DNA of 64,000 bases, taken from NCBI RefSeq assembly GCF_014678725.1, contig NZ_CP061497.1:2806001-2870000 (forward strand), read 5' to 3'. This document shows positions 10,477 through 18,528 of this stretch, one piece after another. Source of the stretch: Thermomonas sp. XSG. GTDB lineage: Bacteria > Pseudomonadota > Gammaproteobacteria > Xanthomonadales > Xanthomonadaceae. Within the stretch, counting starts at the first letter, position 1; the number at the start of each line of letters is the position of its first letter. Both the position numbers and the translations under genes were made by a program. A model generated the notes under the pieces. It worked only from the letters and a program-made list of their open reading frames with translations. It was not told the origin of the DNA and made no database searches.

Positions 10477-11138
10477 TCCGCGTCGGCGGGATGACGCCGC
10501 TGACCAGCATCGACTTCCCCGGTCGGCTGGCGGCGGTGTTGTACCTGCAAGGCTGTCCCTGGCGCTGCGGCTACTGCCACAACCCCGAACTGCTGCCGGC
10601 GCGTGGGCAGGGCGGGGTTGCCTGGGCGCAGGCCGAAGCGTTCCTGCACCGCCGCGTCGGCCTGCTCGACGCGGTGGTGTTCTCCGGCGGCGAGCCGACC
10701 TCACAGGCCGCGCTGCCCGACGCCATCGCGCAGGTGAAGGCGATGTGCTACCAGGTCGGCCTGCATACCAGCGGCATGTATCCGGCACGCCTGCGCCAGC
10801 TGCTGCCGCAGCTGGACTGGATCGGGCTGGACATCAAGGCGCCCGACGCGCATTACGACGCGGTGACCGGCCGCCGCGACAGCGCGCGTCCGGTGGGCGA
10901 GGCGCTGGAGGCGGTGCTGGCCAGCGGCGTGGCTTACGAATGCCGGACCACCTGGCATCCGGGGCTGTTCCCGCTGCCGGCGCTGTATGGCTTGGCGGAA
11001 GACCTGTTCGCGCGCGGCGTGCGTCACTGGGCGCTGCAGGAATGCCGCGAGGAAGGGCGCGGGCTGGTGGCGGAAGCCACGCTGGACCTGCAGCGGCTGG
11101 GTGCGGGGTTCGAGCGCTTCTGTTTCCGTCGCGGCTGA
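10473..11138 (+). CDS. nrdG: Anaerobic RNR-activating radical SAM protein
   Basis: Generates the glycyl radical on class III reductase by reductive cleavage of S-adenosylmethionine. The 221-residue protein has the radical SAM cluster motif CPWRCGYC (C28, C32, C35) and the GGE-type motif in FSGGEPT. Its ATG overlaps the stop of the glycyl-domain ORF (ATGA), so three cistrons form one coupled unit. It is longer than E. coli NrdG (about 154 residues) and resembles the longer NrdG type seen in Pseudomonas. Confidence 0.92.
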   Translation: MIRVGGMTPLTSIDFPGRLAAVLYLQGCPWRCGYCHNPELLPARGQGGVAWAQAEAFLHRRVGLLDAVVFSGGEPTSQAALPDAIAQVKAMCYQVGLHTSGMYPARLRQLLPQLDWIGLDIKAPDAHYDAVTGRRDSARPVGEALEAVLASGVAYECRTTWHPGLFPLPALYGLAEDLFARGVRHWALQECREEGRGLVAEATLDLQRLGAGFERFCFRRG

Positions 11139-11180
11139 ATCCCGCGTTCCCAGCAGCGCCGGGACGGGCTGGCGCGCGGG

Positions 11181-11195
11181 TAACATGGCGACATG
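11181..11195 (+). promoter_or_regulatory. Leaderless-type promoter (TAACAT-N6-ATG)
   Basis: TAACAT at 11181-11186 is followed by 6 nt and the ATG at 11193 of the MscS-like gene. No Shine-Dalgarno precedes the start. It fits the window-wide -10/N6/start pattern. Confidence 0.45.
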
Positions 11196-11795
11196 GAGGA
11201 ATCCCTGTCCGCCTGGATGCAGTCCAGGATCGAATACGTCGTGGTGGCGCTGCAGGTGCTGGCGATCCTGCTGGCGGCGTGGGCATTGCGCTGGCTGGTG
11301 CGGCGGCTGATCGCACGCCTGGCCGCGCGTTACGAGCTGCCGCCGATGGTGGTGATGGGCGCGCGTCGGGTGGCCACGTTCCTGATCGGGATGGCGGCGC
11401 TGCTGATGGTGCTGGAGCGCTTCGGCGTGTCCGCCGGGGTGCTGTGGGGCGCGTTCACCGGCTTCGCCGCGGTGGCGGCGGTGGCGTTCTTCGCCGCCTG
11501 GAGCGTGCTCACCAACATTTTCTGTTCGTTCCTGATTCTGGTGACCCGCCCGTTCCGCCTGTTCGACCACATCGAAGTGCTGGACAACGGCGAGAAGCCG
11601 GGCCTGGGCGGGCAAGTGATCGACATCAACCTGGTCTACGTGACCCTGCTGGAGCGCCATGCCGACGGTTTCGAAAGCCAGCTGCGGGTGCCCAACAGCC
11701 AGTTTTTCCAGCGTGCGGTGCGGCGCTGGAGCGGCGAGCCGCCGCCGCCGCGCGCGGCCGACGGCGGTGCGCGCCGCTGCGATGACAAACCCTAG
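11193..11795 (+). CDS. Small MscS-family mechanosensitive channel
   Basis: Inner-membrane channel that opens under membrane tension to release solutes during osmotic downshock. The 200-residue protein has three hydrophobic segments (about 17-37, 62-80 and 84-110); the third is Gly/Ala-rich like the pore helix TM3 of MscS. A beta-domain follows (RPFRLFDHIEV, then QVIDINLVYVTL). It lacks most of the C-terminal alpha/beta vestibule of MscS and ends in a Pro/Arg-rich tail. Short channel-like versions of this type are common in proteobacteria. Confidence 0.82.
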   Translation: MEESLSAWMQSRIEYVVVALQVLAILLAAWALRWLVRRLIARLAARYELPPMVVMGARRVATFLIGMAALLMVLERFGVSAGVLWGAFTGFAAVAAVAFFAAWSVLTNIFCSFLILVTRPFRLFDHIEVLDNGEKPGLGGQVIDINLVYVTLLERHADGFESQLRVPNSQFFQRAVRRWSGEPPPPRAADGGARRCDDKP

Positions 11796-11805
11796 GAACC
11801 CGACC

Positions 11806-13047
11806 ATGCCCGCGATCTCGCGCCGCCGCCTGCTGGGTTCCGGCCTGGCGCTGTCGGTGCTGGGGCCATTGGGCCTGCGCGCCGCGCCCACCATCGACGC
11901 GGATGCGGACTGGATCCCTGCCGACGATTTCCTGCGCGAGCTGCCGCGGCAGATGCAGGCACTGGGCGTGCCGGGCATCGCCATCGCGGTGGTCGAGGAC
12001 GGCGGGCTGGCATGGTCGCGCGGCTTCGGCCTGGCGCATGCCGGACGCGGCATGCCGGTGGGTGATGACACGGTGTGGGAGGCGGCCTCGCTGAGCAAGC
12101 CGATGTTCGCCTACGCGGTGCTGCAACTGGTGGACCGCGGCGTGCTGGCACTGGACGCGCCGCTGATGGGTTACGCCAGGCCGGCGTATCTGGGCAAATC
12201 GCCGTGGTTGGCGCAGATCACCGTGCGCGACGTGCTGCGCCATTCCACCGGCCTGCCGGACTGGCGCAAGGACCCGGCCAACGAGCCGCTCGAACCTGCG
12301 GTTGCGCCCGGCATGCGCATCGATTACTCCGGCGAGGCTTTCGTCTGGCTGCAGCTGGCGGTGGAGCGGCTGACCGGCGAAAGCCTGGACGAGACCATGC
12401 GCCGCCTGCTGTTCGACCCCGCCGGCATGCATGGCAGCAGCTACGCCTGGGATGCCGGTCTTGCCGCGCGGTCGGTCTATGGCCATCGACTGGCGGACGA
12501 TGGCGGGATCGCGGTCCCGCCGCAGATGCTGCGCGATGCCTGGGAGGCAGCGATGCCGGTGGCCGAGCGCATCGGCAAGCCGCTGTCCGCGTGGCGCTAT
12601 GCCGACGCGGAGCGCGCGATGCCGGAAGCGCAGGCCGTCGCGCGGCCGGGGCTGGTGAGCTGGCCCAGCGACATCCTGGCCAATGCGGCGGCCAGCCTGC
12701 GCTGCACCGTGCAGGACTACGCTCGGTTCATGGCGCTGATGGTGCACTCGGATCCGCAGCCATGGGAGCTGAAGCCCACCACCCGCGAGGCGATGCTGCG
12801 GCGGCAGATCGACGTGCCCGGCCGCTGGACCGAGAAGGGCCTGGGCTGGAATCTCGAAGCCACCGCGCGTGGGCCGGTGTTCTACCACTCCGGCAGCAAC
12901 GGCGGCATCTTCAAGACCTTCGCGCTGGGCGATGCGCGCCGGCGCCGCGCGCTGGTGGCGATGACCAATGCCGCCAACGGCAACGTGCTGTATCGCCGCG
13001 TGGTGCGCGCGGCGACCGGATTGGACCTGCTGGCGTTCGACCTCTGA
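11806..13047 (+). CDS. Tat-exported serine hydrolase, beta-lactamase/class C esterase fold
   Basis: The 413-residue product starts with a twin-arginine signal (SRRRLLGSG) and hydrophobic stretch ending LRAAP, so folded export is likely. The catalytic SxxK motif is seen in AASLSKP and a Tyr motif in DYSGEAF. These belong to the serine beta-lactamase/penicillin-binding-protein-like family (class C, EstB, peptidase S12); substrate (ester, D-peptide or beta-lactam) is undecided. The start at 11806 is preferred over 11782 because TAGGA lies 9 nt upstream and the upstream gene ends at 11795. It is convergent with the displaced end of tex. Confidence 0.8.
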   Translation: MPAISRRRLLGSGLALSVLGPLGLRAAPTIDADADWIPADDFLRELPRQMQALGVPGIAIAVVEDGGLAWSRGFGLAHAGRGMPVGDDTVWEAASLSKPMFAYAVLQLVDRGVLALDAPLMGYARPAYLGKSPWLAQITVRDVLRHSTGLPDWRKDPANEPLEPAVAPGMRIDYSGEAFVWLQLAVERLTGESLDETMRRLLFDPAGMHGSSYAWDAGLAARSVYGHRLADDGGIAVPPQMLRDAWEAAMPVAERIGKPLSAWRYADAERAMPEAQAVARPGLVSWPSDILANAAASLRCTVQDYARFMALMVHSDPQPWELKPTTREAMLRRQIDVPGRWTEKGLGWNLEATARGPVFYHSGSNGGIFKTFALGDARRRRALVAMTNAANGNVLYRRVVRAATGLDLLAFDL

Positions 13048-13060
13048 CCTTGTGCGGCGA

Positions 13061-13162
13061 TCAGCCGCGCTTGAGGCCCTTCAGGGCATCGGCCATTGCA
13101 CTGTTGAAGGGCGCCTTCTGCTGTGCCGGTGCGGCAGGGTGCGGGCCACGCGCGGCACCGCC
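13061..13162 (-). pseudogene. Displaced 3' end of tex, cut off by the IS3 insertion
   Basis: Read on the reverse strand from the IS edge, this segment gives an open frame ending KAPFNSAMADALKGLKRG and TGA, the Ala/Lys-rich type of C-terminus typical of Tex proteins. Removing the IS and one copy of a GGC target duplication joins it in frame to the truncated tex at 14359. About 33 codons have therefore been separated from the gene and are probably no longer translated. Confidence 0.85.
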
Positions 13163-13207
13163 GTAACCTCCCCCGTCAAGCGGACATTTCAAAAGTAGAA
13201 CGTCTGG
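13163..13207 (+). repeat. Left inverted repeat of the IS3 element
   Basis: Begins GTAACCTCCCCC and matches the reverse complement of the right end (14358 leftwards) over the first 12 nt exactly, and again at GGACA, AAGTAGA and TCTGGC. The orfB stop codon (13176-13178) lies inside this repeat. Confidence 0.8.
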
Positions 13208-14036
13208 CGGGTTGGTTGCGGTACTCGATGGGCGTCATGCCGTTGAGTGCGTCGTGCTCCCGGTGCTCGTTGTAGTCGATGAGGAAGCGCCACGTGGCTT
13301 CGCGGACATCGTCCAGTCGGGCGAACAGGTAGCGGTCGAGCACATCCTCGCGGTAGGTGCGGTTGAAGCGCTCGATGTAGGCGTTCTGGTTGGGTTTGCC
13401 GGGCTGGATGTACTGGATCGCCATGCCGTTGGCCTTGGCCCATGCGGTGAAGGCTTCCCCCAGGAACTCCGGTCCGTTGTCGGTACGCAGCACCTGCGGG
13501 AGCGGCCGTTCCTGGCGGATCTGCTCGAAGATCCGCACCAACCGCTGCGAAGTGATCGAGGTGTCGACTTCGATATGCACGATCTCCCGATTGAAGTCGT
13601 CGATGATGTTGAAGGTGCGGAAGCTGCGGCCACAGGCCAGCGCATCGAGCATGAAGTCGGCGGACCACACGATGTCGGGGTGCTCGGGCACGTACAGCGG
13701 TACGCACTCGCGCTTGGGCAGGCGACGGCTGGCGGCACGGCGCAAGTTGAGCTTCATGGCGCAGTACACCCGGTAGATCCGCTTGTCGTTCCAGTGCGGA
13801 TGGCTCTTCGCCAAGCGCTGGCAGCACTTCCCGAACCCACGACTGGGGCGTTCCTCCACCAGCTTCGCCAGTGCGGCAATCAGTTCGGCATCCCGCACCG
13901 TCCAGTCCAACGGCGGCGCATACCAGGCCGAGCGCGACAGGCCGACACAGTCGCAGGACCGGCGGAGCGGGCGGCCCTGCGTCTCCACCAGGAACCGCAC
14001 CGCCTCGCGCTTCTGCGCCGGCCCTACAGTTTTTTT
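13176..14036 (-). CDS. IS3-family transposase OrfB (DDE integrase part)
   Basis: Catalytic half of the transposase, normally made as an OrfAB fusion by -1 frameshift at seven A residues (14036-14030 on this strand). The rve/integrase core is intact: D in VWSADFM, D in LRTDNGPEF, and E in YIERFNRTY give the DDE triad. An HTH_21-like region (AALAKLVEERPSRGFG) precedes the core. There is no stop in the frame beyond the frameshift site up to 14210, so no separate OrfB start is needed. Confidence 0.9.
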   Translation of the reverse strand, partial: KKTVGPAQKREAVRFLVETQGRPLRRSCDCVGLSRSAWYAPPLDWTVRDAELIAALAKLVEERPSRGFGKCCQRLAKSHPHWNDKRIYRVYCAMKLNLRRAASRRLPKRECVPLYVPEHPDIVWSADFMLDALACGRSFRTFNIIDDFNREIVHIEVDTSITSQRLVRIFEQIRQERPLPQVLRTDNGPEFLGEAFTAWAKANGMAIQYIQPGKPNQNAYIERFNRTYREDVLDRYLFARLDDVREATWRFLIDYNEHREHDALNGMTPIEYRNQPARRSTFEMSA

Positions 14037-14290
14037 GCGATCAACTCCTTCATCGCGGCAATGTCCAGTGCCTGCTCTGCGTACATCCGCTTGAGCTTGG
14101 CGTTCTCGGCTTCCAGATCCTTGACCCGCCTCAGGTCCGACGCCTCCATGCCGCCGTACTTCGACTTCCATTGGTAGTAGGTGGCGGTGCTGATCCCGGC
14201 CTGTCGACACAGATCCTTGATCGGAACGCCGATGTCGCCCTGCTTGAGGATGGCGACGATCTGGGTCTCGCTGAACTTCGACTTCTTCAT
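14024..14290 (-). CDS. IS3-family transposase OrfA (DNA-binding part)
   Basis: An 88-residue helix-turn-helix protein with the typical opening MKKSKFSETQIVAILKQG and the HTH CRQAGISTATYYQWK. A leucine-zipper-like tail (LEAENAKLKRMYAEQ) follows. It binds the IS ends and provides the N-terminal part of the OrfAB transposase. It ends AKKL at a stop just after the A7 slip site. The sequence resembles the IS407/IS2-like branch of the IS3 family. Confidence 0.92.
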   Translation of the reverse strand: MKKSKFSETQIVAILKQGDIGVPIKDLCRQAGISTATYYQWKSKYGGMEASDLRRVKDLEAENAKLKRMYAEQALDIAAMKELIAKKL

Positions 14291-14313
14291 GGAACCTCCT
14301 GACGGAAAGATGC

Positions 14314-14358
14314 CAGAAAGCTCTACTTCTCAGGTGTCCACCTTCAGGGGGAGGTTAC
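14314..14358 (-). repeat. Right inverted repeat of the IS3 element
   Basis: On the reverse strand it begins GTAACCTCCCCCTGAAG and pairs with the left end. The TGA in this end (14346-14344) is read as the stop codon of the truncated tex gene. Confidence 0.8.
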
Positions 14359-16620
14359 GCCGCCATCGCGACGGGCAGGACGCTCGTCGCGACGTGCATC
14401 GGTGCGGGCCTCGCCCACGGGGTCGTCCATGCGCCGGGTCAGCGCGATGCGCTTGCGCGCGACGTCGACCTCCAGCACCTTGACCTTGACGATGTCGCCG
14501 GCCTTCACCACTTCGCGCGGATCCTTCACGTAGCGGTCGGACAGCGCGGAGATGTGCACCAATCCGTCCTGGTGCACGCCGATGTCCACGAATGCGCCGA
14601 ACGCGGCGACGTTGCTGACCACGCCCTCCAGCACCATGCCGGGGCGCAGGTCCTTGATGTCCTCCACGCCGTCGGCGAACTGCGCTGCCTTGAACTCCGG
14701 ACGCGGGTCGCGGCCGGGTTTCTCCAGCTCCTTCAGGATGTCGCGCACGGTGGGTTCGCCGAAGCGCTCGTCGGTGAATTGCGACGGCTTGAGCGAACGC
14801 AGGAAGGACGCATCGCCGATGATCTGCTTCACCTGCTTGCCGCCGGCGGCCAGGATGCGTTCCACCACCGGATAGGCTTCCGGATGCACCGATGAGGCAT
14901 CCAGCGGCTGTTCGCCGTCCATGATGCGCAGGAAGCCGGCGCACTGCTCGAAGGTCTTCTCGCCCAGTCGCGCCACCTTCAGCAGCGCCTTGCGCGACTT
15001 GAACGCGCCGTTGGCATCGCGATGCGCCACGATGTTTTCCGCCACCGTGGCCGACAGCCCGGACACCCGCGCCAGCAGCGCGCCGGAGGCGGTGTTCACG
15101 TCGACGCCGACGGCGTTCACGCAGTCCTCCACCCGCGCATCCAGTGCGCGCGCGAGGCGGTACTGGTCGACGTCGTGCTGGTACTGGCCGACGCCAATCG
15201 CCTTGGGTTCGATTTTCACCAGCTCGGCCAGCGGGTCCTGCAGGCGACGGGCGATGGAAACCGCGCCGCGCAGCGACACGTCCAGGTTCGGGAACTCCTT
15301 CGCCGCCAGTTCCGAGGCCGAGTACACCGATGCGCCGGCTTCGCTCACCACGATCTTCTGCGCCTTCAGCTCCGGCACCAGCTTGAGCAGGTCGCCGGCC
15401 AGCTTGTCGGTCTCACGCGATGCGGTGCCGTTGCCGATGGCGATCAGCTGCACGCCGTGGGCGAGGCAGAGCTTCTTCAGCGTTGTCAGCGATTGGTCCC
15501 ATTGGCGACGCGGTTCATGCGGGTAGATGGTGTCGGTGGCGACCAGCTTGCCGGTGGCATCCACCACCGCCACCTTTACGCCGGTGCGCAGGCCGGGGTC
15601 GAGGCCCAGCACCGCTTTCGGGCCGGCGGGCGCGGACAGCAGCAGATCCTTGAGGTTGTCGCCGAACACGGCGATGGCCTCGCCCTCGGCCTTCTCGCGC
15701 GCCTGGTTGAACAGGTCCAGCAGCAGGTGCATGTGGATCTTGGCGCGCCACGCCAACCGCACCGCGTTGCGCAGCCAGGTGTCTGCGGCGCGACCGCGCG
15801 CGTCGATGCCGGCGTGCAGGGCGATGCGCCCCTCGGCGTACTGGTGGCCCGCCTCGGCATCCGCGCCGGGGTCGAGGTCCAGCTGCAGGAATTCCTCGCG
15901 ACGCCCGCGAAGCAGCGCCAGCATGCGGTGCGAGGGGATCTTCGCCAGGGATTCCGCATGGTCGAAGTAGTCACGGAATTTCTCGCCCGCGGCTTCCTTG
16001 CCTTCCACCACCCTCGACCGGATCAGGCCTTCGCGCGCCAGCCACTCGCGCAGTTCGCCCAGCAGCCCGGCATCCTCGCCCCAGCGTTCGATCAGGATCG
16101 CGCGCGCACCTTCCAGCGCGGCCTTGGCATCGGCCACGCCCTTGTCGGCATCGACGAAGCCGGCGGCGAACTCCTCCGGCACCAGCGTCGGGTCGGCCAG
16201 CAGGCCATCGGCCAGCGGCTCCAGCCCGGCTTCGCGGGCGATCTGCGCGCGGGTGCGGCGCTTCTGCTTGTACGGCAGGTAGAGGTCCTCGAGGCGCGAC
16301 TTGCTGTCGGCAGCTTCGATGTCGGCGCGCAGCTCGTCGGTCAGTTTGCCCTGTTCGGCGATGCTGGACAGGATCGCCGCGCGGCGGTCTTCCATCTCGC
16401 GCAGGTAGGTCAGCCGGGTTTCCAGGTTGCGCAGCTGGGTATCGTCCAGCCCACCGGTCACTTCCTTGCGGTAGCGCGCGATGAAGGGCACGGTCGCACC
16501 TTCGTCCAGCAGTCCCACCGCCGCCTGTACCTGGGCGGTCTGCGCGCCGATTTCCTCGGCGATGGTGGCGGCGATTTTCTGCGCAAGGCTGCGGGCGAGG
16601 GCGGGGGAAAGCTGGGTCAT
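14344..16620 (-). CDS. tex: Transcription accessory protein Tex, C-terminus truncated by the IS
   Basis: Tex is a conserved RNA/DNA-binding protein with helix-hairpin-helix, YqgF-like and S1 domains; it is linked to transcription. The start [15 protein letters not shown] and the motif [15 protein letters not shown] are typical; the YqgF-like domain ([14 protein letters not shown]) and a complete C-terminal S1 domain ([19 protein letters not shown]) are present. The last residues GGVTSP and the stop come from the IS end instead of the native tail, which lies at 13061-13162. About 33 native residues are lost, all after the S1 domain, so function may survive. A start at 16638 (MHESVS) is also possible. 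Confidence 0.93.
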   Translation of the reverse strand: MTQLSPALARSLAQKIAATIAEEIGAQTAQVQAAVGLLDEGATVPFIARYRKEVTGGLDDTQLRNLETRLTYLREMEDRRAAILSSIAEQGKLTDELRADIEAADSKSRLEDLYLPYKQKRRTRAQIAREAGLEPLADGLLADPTLVPEEFAAGFVDADKGVADAKAALEGARAILIERWGEDAGLLGELREWLAREGLIRSRVVEGKEAAGEKFRDYFDHAESLAKIPSHRMLALLRGRREEFLQLDLDPGADAEAGHQYAEGRIALHAGIDARGRAADTWLRNAVRLAWRAKIHMHLLLDLFNQAREKAEGEAIAVFGDNLKDLLLSAPAGPKAVLGLDPGLRTGVKVAVVDATGKLVATDTIYPHEPRRQWDQSLTTLKKLCLAHGVQLIAIGNGTASRETDKLAGDLLKLVPELKAQKIVVSEAGASVYSASELAAKEFPNLDVSLRGAVSIARRLQDPLAELVKIEPKAIGVGQYQHDVDQYRLARALDARVEDCVNAVGVDVNTASGALLARVSGLSATVAENIVAHRDANGAFKSRKALLKVARLGEKTFEQCAGFLRIMDGEQPLDASSVHPEAYPVVERILAAGGKQVKQIIGDASFLRSLKPSQFTDERFGEPTVRDILKELEKPGRDPRPEFKAAQFADGVEDIKDLRPGMVLEGVVSNVAAFGAFVDIGVHQDGLVHISALSDRYVKDPREVVKAGDIVKVKVLEVDVARKRIALTRRMDDPVGEARTDARRDERPARRDGGVTSP

Positions 16621-16708
16621 CGAAACCGATTCATGCATGTGGAGCCCTGCATTTTCGCGGTGTCGGCCGCTCGAGTCACTCTTGACAGCGGAGGATTGGC
16701 CGGGGCCG

Positions 16709-17200
16709 TCAGGTGGCGGGTGGGTACTCGCGCAGCAGCTGCCATGGAGCCAATCCGCGTTGTTCGATCAGCGCGATGGAGCTGAACGTCACCACGAGGT
16801 CGGCAAGCACGGTTGCGAGCTCCGCCACATCGGGCGGGGTGCCGGTCGCATGGCGCGGATGCAGCAGAGTGAGGTGCGCGCCGTGGATCGGTGCCGCCGG
16901 CCCCAGCAAGGATCGGCGGAGAGCCTGGTATTGCTCCACGCCTTGCGTCGGGCGCAGCAGGATGCAGCCATCGGGCAGCGCCTGCGGCGCGCCGAATCGC
17001 AGGGTGAGGGAGAACGCCTCCAGGCTCGAAAGGCGTCGTTCAAGTGCCGGCCAATCGGCCAGTTCGTCGTCGCGGCACAGTGTCACGTGCGCGGGGATGA
17101 TGGCGTGTTGGCGCGGATCGAGGCGCTGCCGGATCGGTTCGATGATCGCGCGCTGAGGCGGTGGCAGGAACAGGGTGAGCTGACGTCTCATTGGGGGCAT
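16709..17200 (-). CDS. LigT/2'-5' RNA ligase-like phosphoesterase
   Basis: A protein of 160-163 residues with the two HxT motifs of the 2H phosphoesterase superfamily: HVTLCRDDE and HLTLLHPRH. Such enzymes act on 2',3'-cyclic or 2'-5' RNA phosphodiesters; the true substrate is unknown. It lies 14 bp behind the MHS transporter gene on the same strand and is probably co-transcribed with it, although no functional link is apparent. The start may be 17200 (MPPMRRQ) or 17191 (MRRQLT); neither has a clear RBS. Confidence 0.75.
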   Translation of the reverse strand: MPPMRRQLTLFLPPPQRAIIEPIRQRLDPRQHAIIPAHVTLCRDDELADWPALERRLSSLEAFSLTLRFGAPQALPDGCILLRPTQGVEQYQALRRSLLGPAAPIHGAHLTLLHPRHATGTPPDVAELATVLADLVVTFSSIALIEQRGLAPWQLLREYPPAT

Positions 17201-17214
17201 CGCTGCCGGTCGCG

Positions 17215-18495
17215 CTATGCGCTGCGCCGCGCGCGCCACTCCACGAACACGCCCAACGCCACGCCCAGCCCCGCCATCCCGACGATGTAGTGTATCGGCG
17301 CGGCCGGGTTGCCTTTCATCGCTAGGCTCAGCAGCACCGGCGTCAGCCCGCCGGCGATGGCGTAGGCCAGGTTGTAGGAGAAAGACAGCCCGGAGAAGCG
17401 TACCGGCGCGGGAAAGCCGCCCAGCGCGATCGCCGGGATCATCGCTGTCAGGCCCACTGCGCTGCCGGCGACGGCGTAGTGCCACTGCGAATAGGCGCCG
17501 GCCTGCGCCTCGCGGTAGAACCACCAGAACGCGACGCCCAGCAGCAGGCTCCACAGCGCCAGCACGCGGCCGGCGCCGTAGCGGTCCGCCAGCGCGCCGG
17601 CAAGCAGGTTGGCCGCCATCGCCGCCAGCACCGCCAGCGCGTTGCCCGCCAGCGCGGCGTCGCGGCTCACGCCCATGCCCTGCAGGAAGGTGGGCATCAT
17701 CAGGATGGTCACCACCACCGCGGCGGTCAGCAGCCAGGTCAGCAGCATGCCCAGCGCGACCGCGCCGGCGTGGTCGCGCACCACCGCCTTCAGCGGCGTC
17801 TCCGCCGACAGGGCGCGTCGCTGCTGCAGCTCGGCAAACACCGGGGTTTCGTGCAACTGCCGGCGCAGGACCATGGCCAGCAGGCCGAACACGCCGCCGG
17901 CCACGAACGGGATGCGCCAGCCCCAGGCCATCAACTGCGCCTCGTCGAACGCGGCGTTGACCGCGCGCGCGACCAGCGAGCCCAGCAGGATGCCGGCCAG
18001 CAGGCCCAGCGACAGCGAGCCGCAGGCGAGGTTGCGATGGCGCGCGGACACGTGCTCGCTGACGAACACCCACGCACCCGGTGCCTCGCCGCCGATCGCC
18101 GCGCCCTGCAGGATCCGCAGCAGCAACAACAGCAGCGGCGCAGCCATGCCGATCTGCGCATAGGTCGGCAGCAGGCCCATCAGCAGGGTGGGTACCGCCA
18201 TCAGCAGGATGCTCAGCATGAACATCCGCTTGCGCCCGGACAGGTCGCCGAAATGCGCCATCAGCACGCCGCCCAGCGGCCGCGCCAGATAGCCGGCGGC
18301 GAAGATGCCGAAGGCCTGCACCAGCTTCAGCCACTGCGGCATGTCGACCGGGAAGAACAGGGCACCCATGGTGGTGGCGAAGAACACGAACACCACGAAG
18401 TCGTAGAACTCCAGCGCACCGCCCAGCGAGGCCAGCGCGAGGGTCTTGAGCTGTTGGCGGGACAGGCCGGGGGCCGGGGCGTCACTTGCGGTCAT
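17215..18495 (-). CDS. MFS transporter, metabolite:H+ symporter (ProP/CitA-like)
   Basis: A 426-residue inner-membrane protein with about 12 hydrophobic segments. The cytoplasmic loop signature HFGDLSGRKRMFM between helices 2 and 3 and RILQGAAIGGEAPGAWVF in helix 4 are characteristic of the metabolite:H+ symporter branch (citrate, proline/betaine, alpha-ketoglutarate carriers). Substrate is not deducible. A TAGGCT lies 6 nt before the ATG, so the transcript could be leaderless. The LigT-like gene follows. Confidence 0.85.
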   Translation of the reverse strand: MTASDAPAPGLSRQQLKTLALASLGGALEFYDFVVFVFFATTMGALFFPVDMPQWLKLVQAFGIFAAGYLARPLGGVLMAHFGDLSGRKRMFMLSILLMAVPTLLMGLLPTYAQIGMAAPLLLLLLRILQGAAIGGEAPGAWVFVSEHVSARHRNLACGSLSLGLLAGILLGSLVARAVNAAFDEAQLMAWGWRIPFVAGGVFGLLAMVLRRQLHETPVFAELQQRRALSAETPLKAVVRDHAGAVALGMLLTWLLTAAVVVTILMMPTFLQGMGVSRDAALAGNALAVLAAMAANLLAGALADRYGAGRVLALWSLLLGVAFWWFYREAQAGAYSQWHYAVAGSAVGLTAMIPAIALGGFPAPVRFSGLSFSYNLAYAIAGGLTPVLLSLAMKGNPAAPIHYIVGMAGLGVALGVFVEWRARRSA

Positions 18496-18507
18496 CGCGC
18501 AAGCCTA
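18493..18507 (-). promoter_or_regulatory. Weak leaderless-type promoter (TAGGCT-N6-ATG)
   Basis: On the reverse strand TAGGCT (18507-18502) precedes the MHS transporter ATG at 18495 by 6 nt. The match to TATAAT is limited to T-A...T, so it counts only as a weak member of the pattern. Confidence 0.25.
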
Positions 18508-18528
18508 GGGCATGGGCGTCGTTGCGTG

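Larger units (their letters stand above)
13160..14361. mobile_element. IS3-family insertion sequence (1196 bp) with 3-bp target duplication
   Basis: The element spans 13163-14358. Its ends share an imperfect inverted repeat of about 45 nt beginning GTAACCTCCCCC on both sides. It is flanked by GCC at 13160-13162 and at 14359-14361, a 3-bp duplication. It carries two overlapping ORFs on the reverse strand (orfA 14024-14290, orfB to 13176) with a run of seven A at the junction for -1 frameshifting. Intact ORFs, ends and duplication suggest a recent, possibly active insertion. It sits within the last codons of tex. Confidence 0.92.

Noticed and set aside
13189-13827. 212-codon reverse frame inside the IS3 element
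   Set aside because: Overlaps the transposase OrfB in another frame and lacks transposase motifs; OrfB in the 13176-14210 frame has the DDE residues.
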